The notes beneath the pieces were generated by a model, which ran no database searches, was not told the origin of the DNA, and worked only from the letters and a program-made list of their open reading frames with translations. Both the position numbers and the translations under genes were made by a program. From Algoriphagus aquaeductus (GTDB lineage Bacteria > Bacteroidota > Bacteroidia > Cytophagales > Cyclobacteriaceae), in assembly GCF_003253485.1 (NCBI RefSeq), contig NZ_QKTX01000009.1:62001-126000 (forward strand): a stretch of DNA of 64,000 nt. The letters are read 5' to 3'. This document shows positions 16,996 through 25,302 of this stretch, in pieces (within the stretch, counting starts at the first letter, position 1; each line of letters begins with the position of its first letter).

Positions 16996-17916
16996 ATGGA
17001 GAAATCAGAGTCACTTGAGGAGTTTTACAAACGAAAATTCAACTGGATCCCGGAAAGCCTTAAAAACGAAATAGGGCATTTCAATATTTTTTCCTTGGAA
17101 CCCTATCTCAACGGGGAGTGGAAAACGGTACCCTACCGTCGAAGGGATTTTTACAAAGTGATGTTGGTTCGAGGAGCCAGCAGGGTTCATTATGCAGACC
17201 GTGTCTATGAGATACAAAAGCAAGCTCTTTCATTTTCCAATCCTTTGGTACCCTACAAATGGGATCATATCGGCGCCCATTCTTCCGGGATTTACTGCAT
17301 TTTCAATCCTCATTTTTTTATGAATTTCGGGCAGATTCAGCAATATGAGGTCTTTCAGCCCAATGGAACCCATATTTTTGAGCTCAGTGATTCAGAAGCG
17401 GTCGAAGTCGAAAATTTGTTTGAGAAAATGAAGGTCGAATTTGCCTCTGAGTATAAATACAAGTACGACCGGCTCCGGAATCTGGTCTTTGAGCTGATCC
17501 ATTTTGGGATGAAGCTACAGCCTGCAGAGGTCCAACAAACCCAGCATGGCAATGCTTCCCTACGGATTGCTTCCATTTTTTTGGAACTGCTGGAGCGTCA
17601 GTTCCCAATCGACGACACACACAAGACGGTGGGCCTGAGAAGTCCCTCGGATTTTGCCGATCAATTGAACATCCATGTCAATCATCTCAACCGGGCAGTC
17701 AAGGAAATGACCGGAAAAACCACCTCCCAACTCATCGCTGATCGACTCGTTCAGGAATCAAAAATCCTACTCAGGCAAAGCAGTTGGAATGTGTCTGAAA
17801 TTGCCTTTGGACTGGGATTTACGGAAGTGACACATTTCAATAATTTCTTTAAAAAACACCTGAAACTCAGTCCGACACAGTTTAGAAAAGGAGCCGGATC
17901 CACTGGGATAGCCTAA
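16996..17916 (+). CDS. AraC-family transcriptional regulator, copy 3
   Basis: A 306-residue regulator with an N-terminal cupin-like half (YRRRDFYKVMLVRG, VYEIQKQALSFSNP) and a C-terminal AraC domain with FADQLNIHVNHLNRAVKEMTGK and VSEIAFGLGFTEVTHFNNFF. It belongs to a different subgroup from copies 1 and 2. It lies five bases downstream of the secreted protein gene at 16181 and may regulate that unit. The moaA gene follows after a 118-base gap on the same strand, but I see no direct evidence of shared control. Confidence 0.92.
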   Translation: MEKSESLEEFYKRKFNWIPESLKNEIGHFNIFSLEPYLNGEWKTVPYRRRDFYKVMLVRGASRVHYADRVYEIQKQALSFSNPLVPYKWDHIGAHSSGIYCIFNPHFFMNFGQIQQYEVFQPNGTHIFELSDSEAVEVENLFEKMKVEFASEYKYKYDRLRNLVFELIHFGMKLQPAEVQQTQHGNASLRIASIFLELLERQFPIDDTHKTVGLRSPSDFADQLNIHVNHLNRAVKEMTGKTTSQLIADRLVQESKILLRQSSWNVSEIAFGLGFTEVTHFNNFFKKHLKLSPTQFRKGAGSTGIA

Positions 17917-18034
17917 GAGACGGATAAATCGAAGAAAATGAGAATACAGGGTAAAATCGAAAGGTTCGTGCTGATTTTGGGTTTTTGGAACAGATACATG
18001 CCATTTTCAGCTGACAATTTCCTAAACTTGGTGT

Positions 18035-19015
18035 ATGCTTCAAGATAGTTTCGGACGTGTTCACGATTACCTGAGAATTTCACTCACAGACCATTGCAAC
18101 TTCCGCTGTACCTACTGTATGCCGGTGGAGGAGATGGAGTGGATGCCTCAGTCCAAGCTCATGAGTAAAGAAGAAATTCTCAGCTTGGCGGAGAATTTTA
18201 TCCTGCTTGGCGTGAAGAAAATCCGCCTCACAGGAGGAGAGCCGCTGGTCAGAAAAGAGTTTCCGGAAATATTGGAGCGGCTTTCCGGCTTTCCGGTCGA
18301 GCTCACGCTTACGACCAATGGAGTGCTGATTCACAAGCATATCGATCTCCTGAAAAAAGCAGGAGTACGCTCGGTCAATGTCAGCTTGGATACGCTTAAC
18401 CGAGAAAAATTCCTAAAACTCACCCGGCGTGATCAGTTTGATCAAGTTTGGGATAATATTCAACTCCTGCTTCAGGAAGGTTTCCGTGTCAAAGTCAATG
18501 CCGTGGCCCTTCATGGGGTGATTGAGGAGGAAATCTGTGACTTTGTTCAGATGACCGAAAAGCTCCCGCTTCATATGCGATTCATCGAGTTTATGCCTTT
18601 TGCCGGCAATCACTGGCAAAGCAAGAAAGTCATCACCGCTGCGCAGATGCTGGACTTGGTGAAAGCAAAATTTGAGGTGATCAAACTCGAAGATAAAAAG
18701 CACGATACAGCCAAAAAATATCAAGTCCCGGGCTTTCTGGGCACCTTTGCTTTTATTACAACCATGAGTGAACACTTCTGCGGAGACTGTAACAGGCTTC
18801 GGCTTACCGCAGATGGAAAGATCAAAAACTGCCTTTTCGGCAAAGAGGAGCTGGATTTGTTGGGAGCACTGCGAAAGGGAGAGGATGTGGAATCTTTGAT
18901 TCGACTTTCTGTTTCCAGAAAACATGCCGCTCTGGGAGGTCAGTTTTCTCCTGATTACCTTCAAGCCAATCCTGATGCCATCGAAAACCGAAGCATGATC
19001 AAAATCGGAGGATAA
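18035..19015 (+). CDS. moaA: GTP 3',8-cyclase MoaA
   Basis: Radical-SAM enzyme that, with MoaC, converts GTP to cyclic pyranopterin monophosphate, the first step of molybdenum-cofactor synthesis. The N-terminal cluster is Cys21, Cys25 and Cys28 (CNFRCTYC). The second cluster is Cys249, Cys252 and Cys266 (CGDC ... NC). The chain of 326 residues ends in the conserved Gly-Gly. Its stop overlaps the moeA ATG by one base, so the two are translationally coupled. moaC, which acts with it, is not in this window. Confidence 0.97.
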   Translation: MLQDSFGRVHDYLRISLTDHCNFRCTYCMPVEEMEWMPQSKLMSKEEILSLAENFILLGVKKIRLTGGEPLVRKEFPEILERLSGFPVELTLTTNGVLIHKHIDLLKKAGVRSVNVSLDTLNREKFLKLTRRDQFDQVWDNIQLLLQEGFRVKVNAVALHGVIEEEICDFVQMTEKLPLHMRFIEFMPFAGNHWQSKKVITAAQMLDLVKAKFEVIKLEDKKHDTAKKYQVPGFLGTFAFITTMSEHFCGDCNRLRLTADGKIKNCLFGKEELDLLGALRKGEDVESLIRLSVSRKHAALGGQFSPDYLQANPDAIENRSMIKIGG

Positions 19016-20199
19016 TGAATGAATTTGTAGAAGTATCCAAAGCCAAGGAACTGCTGAAAGGTTTGACCATTTCTCCTAAAAGCCAACTGCTTCCTCTTAC
19101 TCAAGCGGTGGGAAAATTTGCTTCAAGCCCAATCTTCGCTCCGATAAATGTGCCTTCTTTTGACAATTCGGGCATGGACGGCTATGCGTTTGCTTGGGAG
19201 GATCAAGGAGAGAGCAGGAAACTTGCCCAAGTGGTGCAAGCAGGTTCCAAGGGGGATTTTGCCTTGGAAAAAGGAACAGCGGTGCGGATTTTTACCGGCG
19301 CACCTGTACCCAAAGGTGCGGATACGGTGGTACAACAGGAATGGGTGGATGTGATTGGGGAATCGGTTTTCTTTGAGTTGGAAAAATTGACCCGGGGAAT
19401 GAATGTGAGAAAGGCCGGTTCCCAATGTCAGGAGGGGGAGTTGATCTTGAACTCAAACACTCCGATCACGCCGGGTACCATTGGGTTGTTGGCTTCCTTG
19501 GGAATTCAAGAGGTGGAGGTGTATTCAGCTCCGCGCATTTCGATCATTCTCACGGGAGACGAAATCATCGAAATCGGCCAAACCCTTCAGTCCGGTCAAA
19601 TCTACAATGCCAATGGTCCTGCTTTGATCACTTACCTGAGTCAATTGGGAATCACTGAGGTGGAGGTTTGCAAGGTAAAGGATGAAAAATCCGAAGTCAC
19701 CCGAGTGATCAAAGAGGCCTTGGAAGTCTCAGATGTGGTGCTTTTGACCGGAGGAATTTCGGTAGGTGATTATGATTTTGTAAAAGGAAGTTTGGAAGAA
19801 AATGGGGTGGAACAGGTGTTTTACAAGATTAAGCAAAAGCCAGGCAAGCCTATATTTTCAGGAATCAAAGGAGAAAAAATGGTCTTTGCCCTTCCCGGAA
19901 ACCCCGCTTCGGTATTGACTTGTTTCATCCAATACGTGAAGCCTTGCCTGCTTCGGTTGTTGGGGAACCCATCGGCTTGGCAGACTCCGGCTTATTTTCC
20001 CATTGCCTCAGATTTCAATAAAAAAGCTCCTTTGACCTTTTTTCTCAAGGCCAAACTCGAAAATAATCAGGTGGTCATTCTTCCGGCACAGGAGTCTTTT
20101 AACCTGCTTTCCTTCGGAATTGCAGATGGTTTGGTGGAGATTCCAGAGGATCAGGACCGGGTAGAAGGAGGAAGTATGGTTGCTTTTTACCCTTGGTGA
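19015..20199 (+). CDS. moeA: molybdopterin molybdenumtransferase MoeA
   Basis: Inserts molybdate into adenylylated molybdopterin in the last common step of cofactor synthesis. The 394-residue chain shows the MoeA N-terminal domain (FDNSGMDGYAFAW), the FTGAPVPKGADTVV segment, the molybdopterin-binding domain (LTGGISVGDYDFVK, then ALPGNPASVL), and a C-terminal beta domain. Length and order are typical. It lies between moaA (1-base overlap) and the TauE/SafE gene (ATG five bases after the stop), so it is within one operon. Confidence 0.97.
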   Translation: MNEFVEVSKAKELLKGLTISPKSQLLPLTQAVGKFASSPIFAPINVPSFDNSGMDGYAFAWEDQGESRKLAQVVQAGSKGDFALEKGTAVRIFTGAPVPKGADTVVQQEWVDVIGESVFFELEKLTRGMNVRKAGSQCQEGELILNSNTPITPGTIGLLASLGIQEVEVYSAPRISIILTGDEIIEIGQTLQSGQIYNANGPALITYLSQLGITEVEVCKVKDEKSEVTRVIKEALEVSDVVLLTGGISVGDYDFVKGSLEENGVEQVFYKIKQKPGKPIFSGIKGEKMVFALPGNPASVLTCFIQYVKPCLLRLLGNPSAWQTPAYFPIASDFNKKAPLTFFLKAKLENNQVVILPAQESFNLLSFGIADGLVEIPEDQDRVEGGSMVAFYPW

Positions 20200-20203
20200 T
20201 CCG

Positions 20204-20938
20204 ATGGAGCTTTGGGATTGGTTTCTGTACTTTTTGATGCCTTTTGCAGCATTTATGTATGCATCCGTCGGTCATGGTGGAGCGAGCAGTTACTTGATGA
20301 TCTTGGCCCTGATGGGATTTGCGCCGGAGGAAATCCGTCCTTCCGCGCTGATTCTGAATATGTTTGTGTCGATGATTTCCTTTTTGAACTACAGGAAGGC
20401 TGGCGTTTTTCCCACCAAACTCTTTCTGTCCTTGACCATTTTCTCCATCCCTGCTGCCTATTTTGGGGGGACAATCCTGTTGGAAACGGGCATTTACAAG
20501 CAGATCTTGGGAGTACTCTTGCTGTTTCCTGTATTGCGATTTGCAGGAGTTTTTCCGATGTCCGAAAGCCCAAAAGTCGCACAAAAATGGTGGATGGCAC
20601 CCATCCTCGGGTTTGGGATCGGTTTGCTCTCCGGTATGATCGGAATAGGCGGAGGAATCATTCTTTCTCCAATCATTCTGATGTTGGGATGGGCAGGGGT
20701 GAAGGAAACTGCGGCCTTAAGTGCACTTTTTATTTTCCTGAATTCAGTGGCGGGATTTCTGGGGGCGTCGGTTTTTCATATCGAATTTTCGACCCAACTC
20801 TGGATTTTGCTACCGCTGACGGTGGCCGGAGGAGCTTTGGGGGCGTTTTTGGGAGCGAAAATGTTTAGTCCCAGGGTGTTGAAATACCTGTTGGCTTTTG
20901 TGTTGGCTTTTGCAGCGGTGAAGTTGATCTTGGGTTAA
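20204..20938 (+). CDS. TauE/SafE-family membrane transporter
   Basis: A membrane protein of about 244 residues with roughly eight hydrophobic segments in two repeats. The repeats are marked by ASVGHGGASSYL near the N-terminus and GMIGIGGGIILSPIIL in the second half, as in the TauE/SafE (sulfite exporter) family. I chose ATG 20204, five bases after the moeA stop, over an upstream TTG that would overlap moeA. Relatives move sulfite, sulfoacetate or other organosulfur anions. Within a molybdenum-cofactor operon it could handle sulfur anions or an oxyanion, but the cargo cannot be read from sequence. Confidence 0.88.
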   Translation: MELWDWFLYFLMPFAAFMYASVGHGGASSYLMILALMGFAPEEIRPSALILNMFVSMISFLNYRKAGVFPTKLFLSLTIFSIPAAYFGGTILLETGIYKQILGVLLLFPVLRFAGVFPMSESPKVAQKWWMAPILGFGIGLLSGMIGIGGGIILSPIILMLGWAGVKETAALSALFIFLNSVAGFLGASVFHIEFSTQLWILLPLTVAGGALGAFLGAKMFSPRVLKYLLAFVLAFAAVKLILG

Positions 20939-21181
20939 AAATTCACCGCTGAGGCGCAGAGGACACAGAGAAACAGGAATAGTGCCATAGATTCACAGAT
21001 GGATAGTGCTAAGCCTAGATGGGTGTCCTCCATCACTTTAAACCTTGTTCACTGAAGTTGAACGTTTAGCTTTAGATCAATTTGTCTGTGATCATCAATG
21101 AAATCTGTGATCTTATCTGTGTAAATCTGTGGGAAAGAAAGCAGACTAAACCTTAACTTGGTATCTGAATTAAACTAAACC
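20939..21181. repeat. gap with ctgtg-type dispersed repeats
   Basis: This gap between the transporter and moaD holds cgctgaggcgcagaggacac (20947-20966) and repeated tctgtg units ending in aaatctgtggg (21123-21133). The same theme (tctgtgtgaatctgtggg) occurs between hutI and hutH at about 48355-48371. No gene is visible. Confidence 0.55.
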
Positions 21182-21421
21182 ATGTCTAACCTTATTCACA
21201 TCAAAGCCTTTGGGATGGTTGCTGAGAAAATCGGAAAGGAATCTTTGAGTCTCGAAAACCCGGGTACCACAGAAGCTTTGAAAAACCTGCTTTTCCAAAA
21301 TTACCCTGAACTAAGATCCCTCAAATTCACCTTGGCGGTAAACAAAAAGCTGACTCCAGGTGATATTGAGTTGGAGGAAGGTATGGAAATTGCTCTTTTG
21401 CCCCCTTTTTCCGGAGGATGA
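21182..21421 (+). CDS. moaD: molybdopterin synthase sulfur-carrier subunit MoaD
   Basis: Small ubiquitin-fold protein (79 residues) that carries the thiocarboxylate sulfur to MoaE for making the dithiolene of molybdopterin. The chain ends in the diagnostic Gly-Gly (PPFSGG), and ELRSLKFTLAVNKKL marks the beta-grasp core. The next gene begins one base after its stop. The activating enzyme (moeB-like) and MoaE follow directly, giving a full sulfur-transfer set. Confidence 0.95.
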   Translation: MSNLIHIKAFGMVAEKIGKESLSLENPGTTEALKNLLFQNYPELRSLKFTLAVNKKLTPGDIELEEGMEIALLPPFSGG

Positions 21422-21422
21422 T

Positions 21423-22490
21423 ATGAACAGATTTGAAAGACAAGTGATCCTGAATGGTTTGGGAATTGAAGGCCAATCCAAGCTCAGAAGTTCTTCAGTT
21501 TTGGTGATTGGAGCAGGAGGATTGGGATCCCCGATTTTGCTCTACCTCGCCGCTGCCGGCGTGGGAAAAATAGGAGTGGTAGATGGAGACCGTGTAGCCC
21601 TTTCCAACCTCAACCGACAGGTGCTGTTTGGGGAAAAGGACTTGGGGAAAAACAAAGCTGAAAATGCGGTTCGGTATTTTCAGGAAAAGTATTCCGATAT
21701 CCAATGGGAGGTTTTTCCGGAAATGATTCGGAATGACAATGCAGAGGAGCTCATTTCCGCCTATGATCTCATCATCGATGGGACGGATAATTTTCCCACC
21801 CGCTACTTGGTCAATGACGCCTGTGTGCTATTGGAAAAACCGCTGGTCTTCGGTGCGATCTATCAGCATGAGGGACAAGTTTCGGTATTTAACCATGGAC
21901 CTTCCGCTTGTACCTATCGGGATCTTTACCCTCAGATGCCTGCCGCTACCGAAATTCCCAATTGTGCCGAAACAGGAGTATTGGGTGTTTTGCCAGGAAT
22001 TATCGGTAATCTAATGGCCTTGGAAGCCATCAAAGTGATTGCCGGCTATGGCAAACCGCTGGTCAATCGGGTGTTATTCTTCAATAGCCTCACTTCACAG
22101 AGCTACGAGGTAGAGATTCTTCCCAATCCAGGTGCCAGGGAAGCTATGCCTCAGTCAATGGCGTCGTTTATGATCACCGATTACGAGCTTGCCTGTGAGG
22201 GAATCAAGCAATTGACCTGGGCAGAGGCCATGCGAAAGATGAACTCAGAAGTGGCCTTTGTAGACGTGAGAGAACCCGGGGAACTGCCTCCTTTGGAATG
22301 TACCGGATTGGTGAAAATCCCCCTTTCCCAACTGGAAAATCACCTGGACCGGCTGGAAGATTCGGAAGAAGTATTGTTTTTCTGCCAAAGTGGGATACGA
22401 AGCCAAAAAGCCGCTCAGCAGCTCCAGCAGGTTTATCCCGAAAAAAGAATCTACTCCATTCGGGGTGGAATCAATGCCTTAAAATCCTAA
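21423..22490 (+). CDS. moeB: MoeB/ThiF-type MoaD-activating enzyme fused to rhodanese
   Basis: An E1-like enzyme of about 355 residues that adenylates the MoaD C-terminus, fused to a C-terminal rhodanese domain that probably donates sulfur. ATG 21423 is chosen because it follows the moaD stop by one base. The nucleotide loop is GAGGLGSPI (about 28-36), the adenylation site IDGTDNFPTR, and the conserved Cys region NCAETGVLG. The rhodanese domain (about 265-355) has active-site CQSGIRSQ. The usual zinc CxxC pairs of MoeB look lost: the first reads CTYRD and the second site is replaced by ILPNPGARE. ThiF/MoeB/HesA assignment is secure, and MoaD is the inferred partner from context. Confidence 0.9.
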   Translation: MNRFERQVILNGLGIEGQSKLRSSSVLVIGAGGLGSPILLYLAAAGVGKIGVVDGDRVALSNLNRQVLFGEKDLGKNKAENAVRYFQEKYSDIQWEVFPEMIRNDNAEELISAYDLIIDGTDNFPTRYLVNDACVLLEKPLVFGAIYQHEGQVSVFNHGPSACTYRDLYPQMPAATEIPNCAETGVLGVLPGIIGNLMALEAIKVIAGYGKPLVNRVLFFNSLTSQSYEVEILPNPGAREAMPQSMASFMITDYELACEGIKQLTWAEAMRKMNSEVAFVDVREPGELPPLECTGLVKIPLSQLENHLDRLEDSEEVLFFCQSGIRSQKAAQQLQQVYPEKRIYSIRGGINALKS

Positions 22491-22498
22491 CAATTACC

Positions 22499-22945
22499 AT
22501 GGAAAAAGAGCGCAAACCCAAGAATATATTCGTCCAGGGCCCCATTTCTTCCGAGAAAATCGCCCAATCGATTGCCAATCATGCCAGCAAAACCGATATC
22601 GGAGGGCATTCCATTTTTCTGGGACAGATCCGCGCGGATGAAAAGCCGGAAGGAAAAGTCGTAGCGATCGACTACACAGCCTATGAGGAAATGGCTTTGG
22701 AGAAAGCCTTTGAAATCCGGGAGGCCATATTCGCCAAGTATCCGCTGACCTGCATGCATATTTACCATAGTCTGGGCGAGATCAAAGTTGGGGAAATCTG
22801 CCTCTTCGTCTTCACCTCCTCCAAGCATCGGAAGGCAGCCATGCAAGCCTGCGACGAATTGGTAGAACGAATCAAAGCGGAACTACCTATTTGGGGAAAA
22901 GAAATCCTCGATACGGAAGGTCATGTTTGGAAGGTGAATACCTGA
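22499..22945 (+). CDS. moaE: molybdopterin synthase catalytic subunit MoaE
   Basis: A 148-residue catalytic subunit that converts cyclic pyranopterin monophosphate to molybdopterin using MoaD thiocarboxylate. The start is ATG 22499, just after the moeB-like stop; there is a longer in-frame extension without good support. Diagnostic blocks are GGHSIFLGQIR, VVAIDYTAYEEMA, IYHSLGEIKVGE, and the C-terminal motif SKHRKAAMQACDELVERIK followed by ELPIWGKE with the catalytic Lys region. It is the last gene of the cluster. Its stop and that of the convergent peptidase gene are one base apart. Confidence 0.96.
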   Translation: MEKERKPKNIFVQGPISSEKIAQSIANHASKTDIGGHSIFLGQIRADEKPEGKVVAIDYTAYEEMALEKAFEIREAIFAKYPLTCMHIYHSLGEIKVGEICLFVFTSSKHRKAAMQACDELVERIKAELPIWGKEILDTEGHVWKVNT

Positions 22946-22946
22946 T

Positions 22947-24164
22947 CTAAGCTTCCAACAGATTTAAATATTCCCTGAGGCATGCTCGGGAAAATTCATT
23001 CAATGCTATCGTTGAAGCATTCTTCTGAATCAGTTCCGAGTCTTTGGCAATCCAGTGCTTCTGGATTTGATCCCATTTGGTTCTCAGTTGGGGCTGGATA
23101 GCCGGGTAGTTTTTCAAGACAGCAGATTGAAATTTTTTTGCCTTCCACCACAGGCTTTGGTCTTTTTTCTCACTTGGAGTCAGATGTTCGGACGGGATGT
23201 GGGTACCCAGGTAAAAAGGCAAATACAAACTCATGCAGGGATGGGAAGTGCCCGTCAGCCAAATGGTGGAGGGGCCACTTTTCCGGATTTCGGCCACCAT
23301 GCTTCCGGTGGTGTCAGAGGGATTGGTGAAGCCGGTTGCATGCATGCAGATAGAGCCTGTGGTAGCTTTCTTGGGATCAAAATCCTCCCGGTCGTGCTGT
23401 CTCAGCGCCTGGCAGAAATCCACTACTTCGACGTTCCGCTTCTTTTCCAAAAATCCCAATGTACACGCTTGGCGTTGTGCGGACCTGCCTGCATTGGTAT
23501 AGAGCAGGTCTGAAAAGTTTTCCTGAAAGCTTTCCCGATTGCCTGAGAAGAGAACTTGGAAGTTCCGCGGTTCCTTTTCAAAGTGGGCTTCCAAATAGTC
23601 CTCCCCGATAGTCAATCCATTAGAAATACTCCCTTTCGATTCCACCTCGCGATACGCCCAGGATTTTCCGGCTGTCTCGAGGATAAAGGCTCCTTCCGGG
23701 TTTGCGATCAGGAAACTGTTGTGATAATAGAAATTCTTGTTTCGGTAGCCTCCGCAGGCATTTTGCCCATAAGTTTGGAGCAAGGTGATGATCAGTTTCA
23801 AGGCTTCTTTTGCCGTTTTTCCCCTCTCCAAACCCAATCTCAGGAGATCCATTCCGGTGAGACCAAGTTGCTTTTTGTCAAACCTGACATTGGTAAACAC
23901 CGCCTCGTTGCCGATCACCACGCCGTGTTCGTTTACCCCCATCTCTGCTCCCCACATCTGAAAAGGCTTGGAAAGAATAACTTCGTAGGTCAACTCTGCC
24001 TGAGGAATGGAGAGGTAGGTGCATTGGAGGAATTTCTCTTGATGGATTTTTCCGGGAAAATGACAGATAGCCTGTGCCTCCAAAGGTTCCCGATCGGAAT
24101 TTTTACCAAAAAGAAGATTACCGGAACCGGTTACCGAGGGTAAAGCTACGAGCGTGTCGCACAT
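22947..24164 (-). CDS. C69-family (secernin-like) Ntn hydrolase
   Basis: A 405-residue protein beginning MCDTLVALPS, so Cys2 becomes the N-terminal nucleophile after Met removal. GKNSDREPLEAQ follows, as in secernin/dipeptidase C69 members. Later blocks such as GVVIGNEAVFT and GLTIGEDYLE fit the Ntn fold. These enzymes hydrolyse dipeptides or amide bonds, but no substrate is evident. It has no signal peptide. It starts four bases after the nitrilase-like gene and likely belongs to the same operon as the amine oxidase. Family assignment is good and the pathway role is inference. Confidence 0.88.
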   Translation of the reverse strand: MCDTLVALPSVTGSGNLLFGKNSDREPLEAQAICHFPGKIHQEKFLQCTYLSIPQAELTYEVILSKPFQMWGAEMGVNEHGVVIGNEAVFTNVRFDKKQLGLTGMDLLRLGLERGKTAKEALKLIITLLQTYGQNACGGYRNKNFYYHNSFLIANPEGAFILETAGKSWAYREVESKGSISNGLTIGEDYLEAHFEKEPRNFQVLFSGNRESFQENFSDLLYTNAGRSAQRQACTLGFLEKKRNVEVVDFCQALRQHDREDFDPKKATTGSICMHATGFTNPSDTTGSMVAEIRKSGPSTIWLTGTSHPCMSLYLPFYLGTHIPSEHLTPSEKKDQSLWWKAKKFQSAVLKNYPAIQPQLRTKWDQIQKHWIAKDSELIQKNASTIALNEFSRACLREYLNLLEA

Positions 24165-24168
24165 AAGC

Positions 24169-25302
24169 CTAGAAATTTAGCGCCCAAATACCTGCCCGCT
24201 CTGAGGACTTGATGTCGACGGGTTTGCCATCATAGATCACCTGCGGCTGACCATCGGATCCCATATCCCACAATTCTCCCCTCATAAACACATTGATTCC
24301 AAATCGGGCCGAGGTACGGGTAATTTGGCCAGGGAGAGCATATTTTTTCCAGGCCTCAGCTTCGGTGATCTTTCCGATGTCCGACAATTCTGTGCCGACG
24401 GGTTCTTCGTACCCACTGTACCCCTGCCATGCTTTGGACATGGTACCGGTACCTGTGCAATAGGAGGGGACAAGGATAATTTCTGCCTGTGCTCTTGTTG
24501 CATTTTCGTAAGCTTGGGGATACCAGCTATCTGCGCAGACAAGAACCGCTGTTTTTCCCATAGGAAGGTCAAAAACAGGGAGTTCTTCCGGGTTGTTGGA
24601 TGCCAAAAAAGGCTGTTCGGATTCGATCGGGAAACTTTTCAAAATCGGCTCCCCTACTATTTTTCCATCCGGCCCGAAAATAAAACTTACATTAACGAGC
24701 TCTCCTGAAGTGTCGACTTCCAGTTTTCCATCGATCACTCGTGGATTTGGCAAAATGATAGATCCTGCCACAAGGTGCGTATTGAATTCTTTTGCCAAGG
24801 TACTAAAGGTCAGGTAGAGGTTTTTTGCCATTCTCACCGATTTCATTCTGAAAAGCGTAGCGGCTACTTTATCCTTCACCGGCCCTGCCTGAAAATAGTA
24901 AAGTCCAAACTCAACCAAATTGCTCAGAACCATTAGGCTCATGGCCTCATGGAGACTTTTTTTATTGGCGATACCGTGTTTTTCGCCTTCTAAAACGAGC
25001 CATGTCCCAAGGTACTCGGGAAAAACGACAATTGATTTTTTAGCCAAAAATCCTCTGGAATTGGCCTCCCGAAGGTAAATTCTGAGTTTTTCTTCAAAGC
25101 TTGCCTGATAGAAATAATCACTTACCTGCATATAGGGCTGGATGCCTACCAGGGTTCTTTCCAGGCTGTCATTTGGGTTGATTTCCTGGACTTGGGTGAG
25201 ATAGCCTTTGGGTGGAATTGGGGGCTGGTTTCTGCCAGCAAAAGACCAAATCAGTCCAATGAACAGGCAAAGAATTAGAAAACTGATCAGTCGTTTAACC
25301 AT
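24169..25302 (-). CDS. membrane-anchored nitrilase-superfamily hydrolase
   Basis: A 377-residue carbon-nitrogen hydrolase with an N-terminal membrane anchor (about 4-22). The catalytic Glu lies in FPEYLGTW and the nucleophilic Cys in VLVCADSWYP, both in the family order; the Lys is probably in the segment before the Cys (ILKSFP). Such enzymes cleave amides or nitriles, and the exact substrate is unclear. Its start overlaps the end of the upstream flavin oxidase by eight bases, and the C69 gene follows after four bases, which together imply a coupled three-gene unit. An amine or amide degradation role would fit the order. Confidence 0.85.
   Translation of the reverse strand: MVKRLISFLILCLFIGLIWSFAGRNQPPIPPKGYLTQVQEINPNDSLERTLVGIQPYMQVSDYFYQASFEEKLRIYLREANSRGFLAKKSIVVFPEYLGTWLVLEGEKHGIANKKSLHEAMSLMVLSNLVEFGLYYFQAGPVKDKVAATLFRMKSVRMAKNLYLTFSTLAKEFNTHLVAGSIILPNPRVIDGKLEVDTSGELVNVSFIFGPDGKIVGEPILKSFPIESEQPFLASNNPEELPVFDLPMGKTAVLVCADSWYPQAYENATRAQAEIILVPSYCTGTGTMSKAWQGYSGYEEPVGTELSDIGKITEAEAWKKYALPGQITRTSARFGINVFMRGELWDMGSDGQPQVIYDGKPVDIKSSERAGIWALNF

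Noticed and set aside
17917..18034. Molybdenum-cofactor riboswitch upstream of moaA
   Set aside because: The 118-base gap shows no conserved helices or expected motif that I can see, and this riboswitch is not typical of the phylum.
20212..20868. Plus-strand open frame of 218 codons overlapping the TauE/SafE gene
   Set aside because: It is in another frame of a gene with eight clear membrane segments and family motifs, and its composition is Arg/Ser/Gly-rich as expected of an out-of-frame read.
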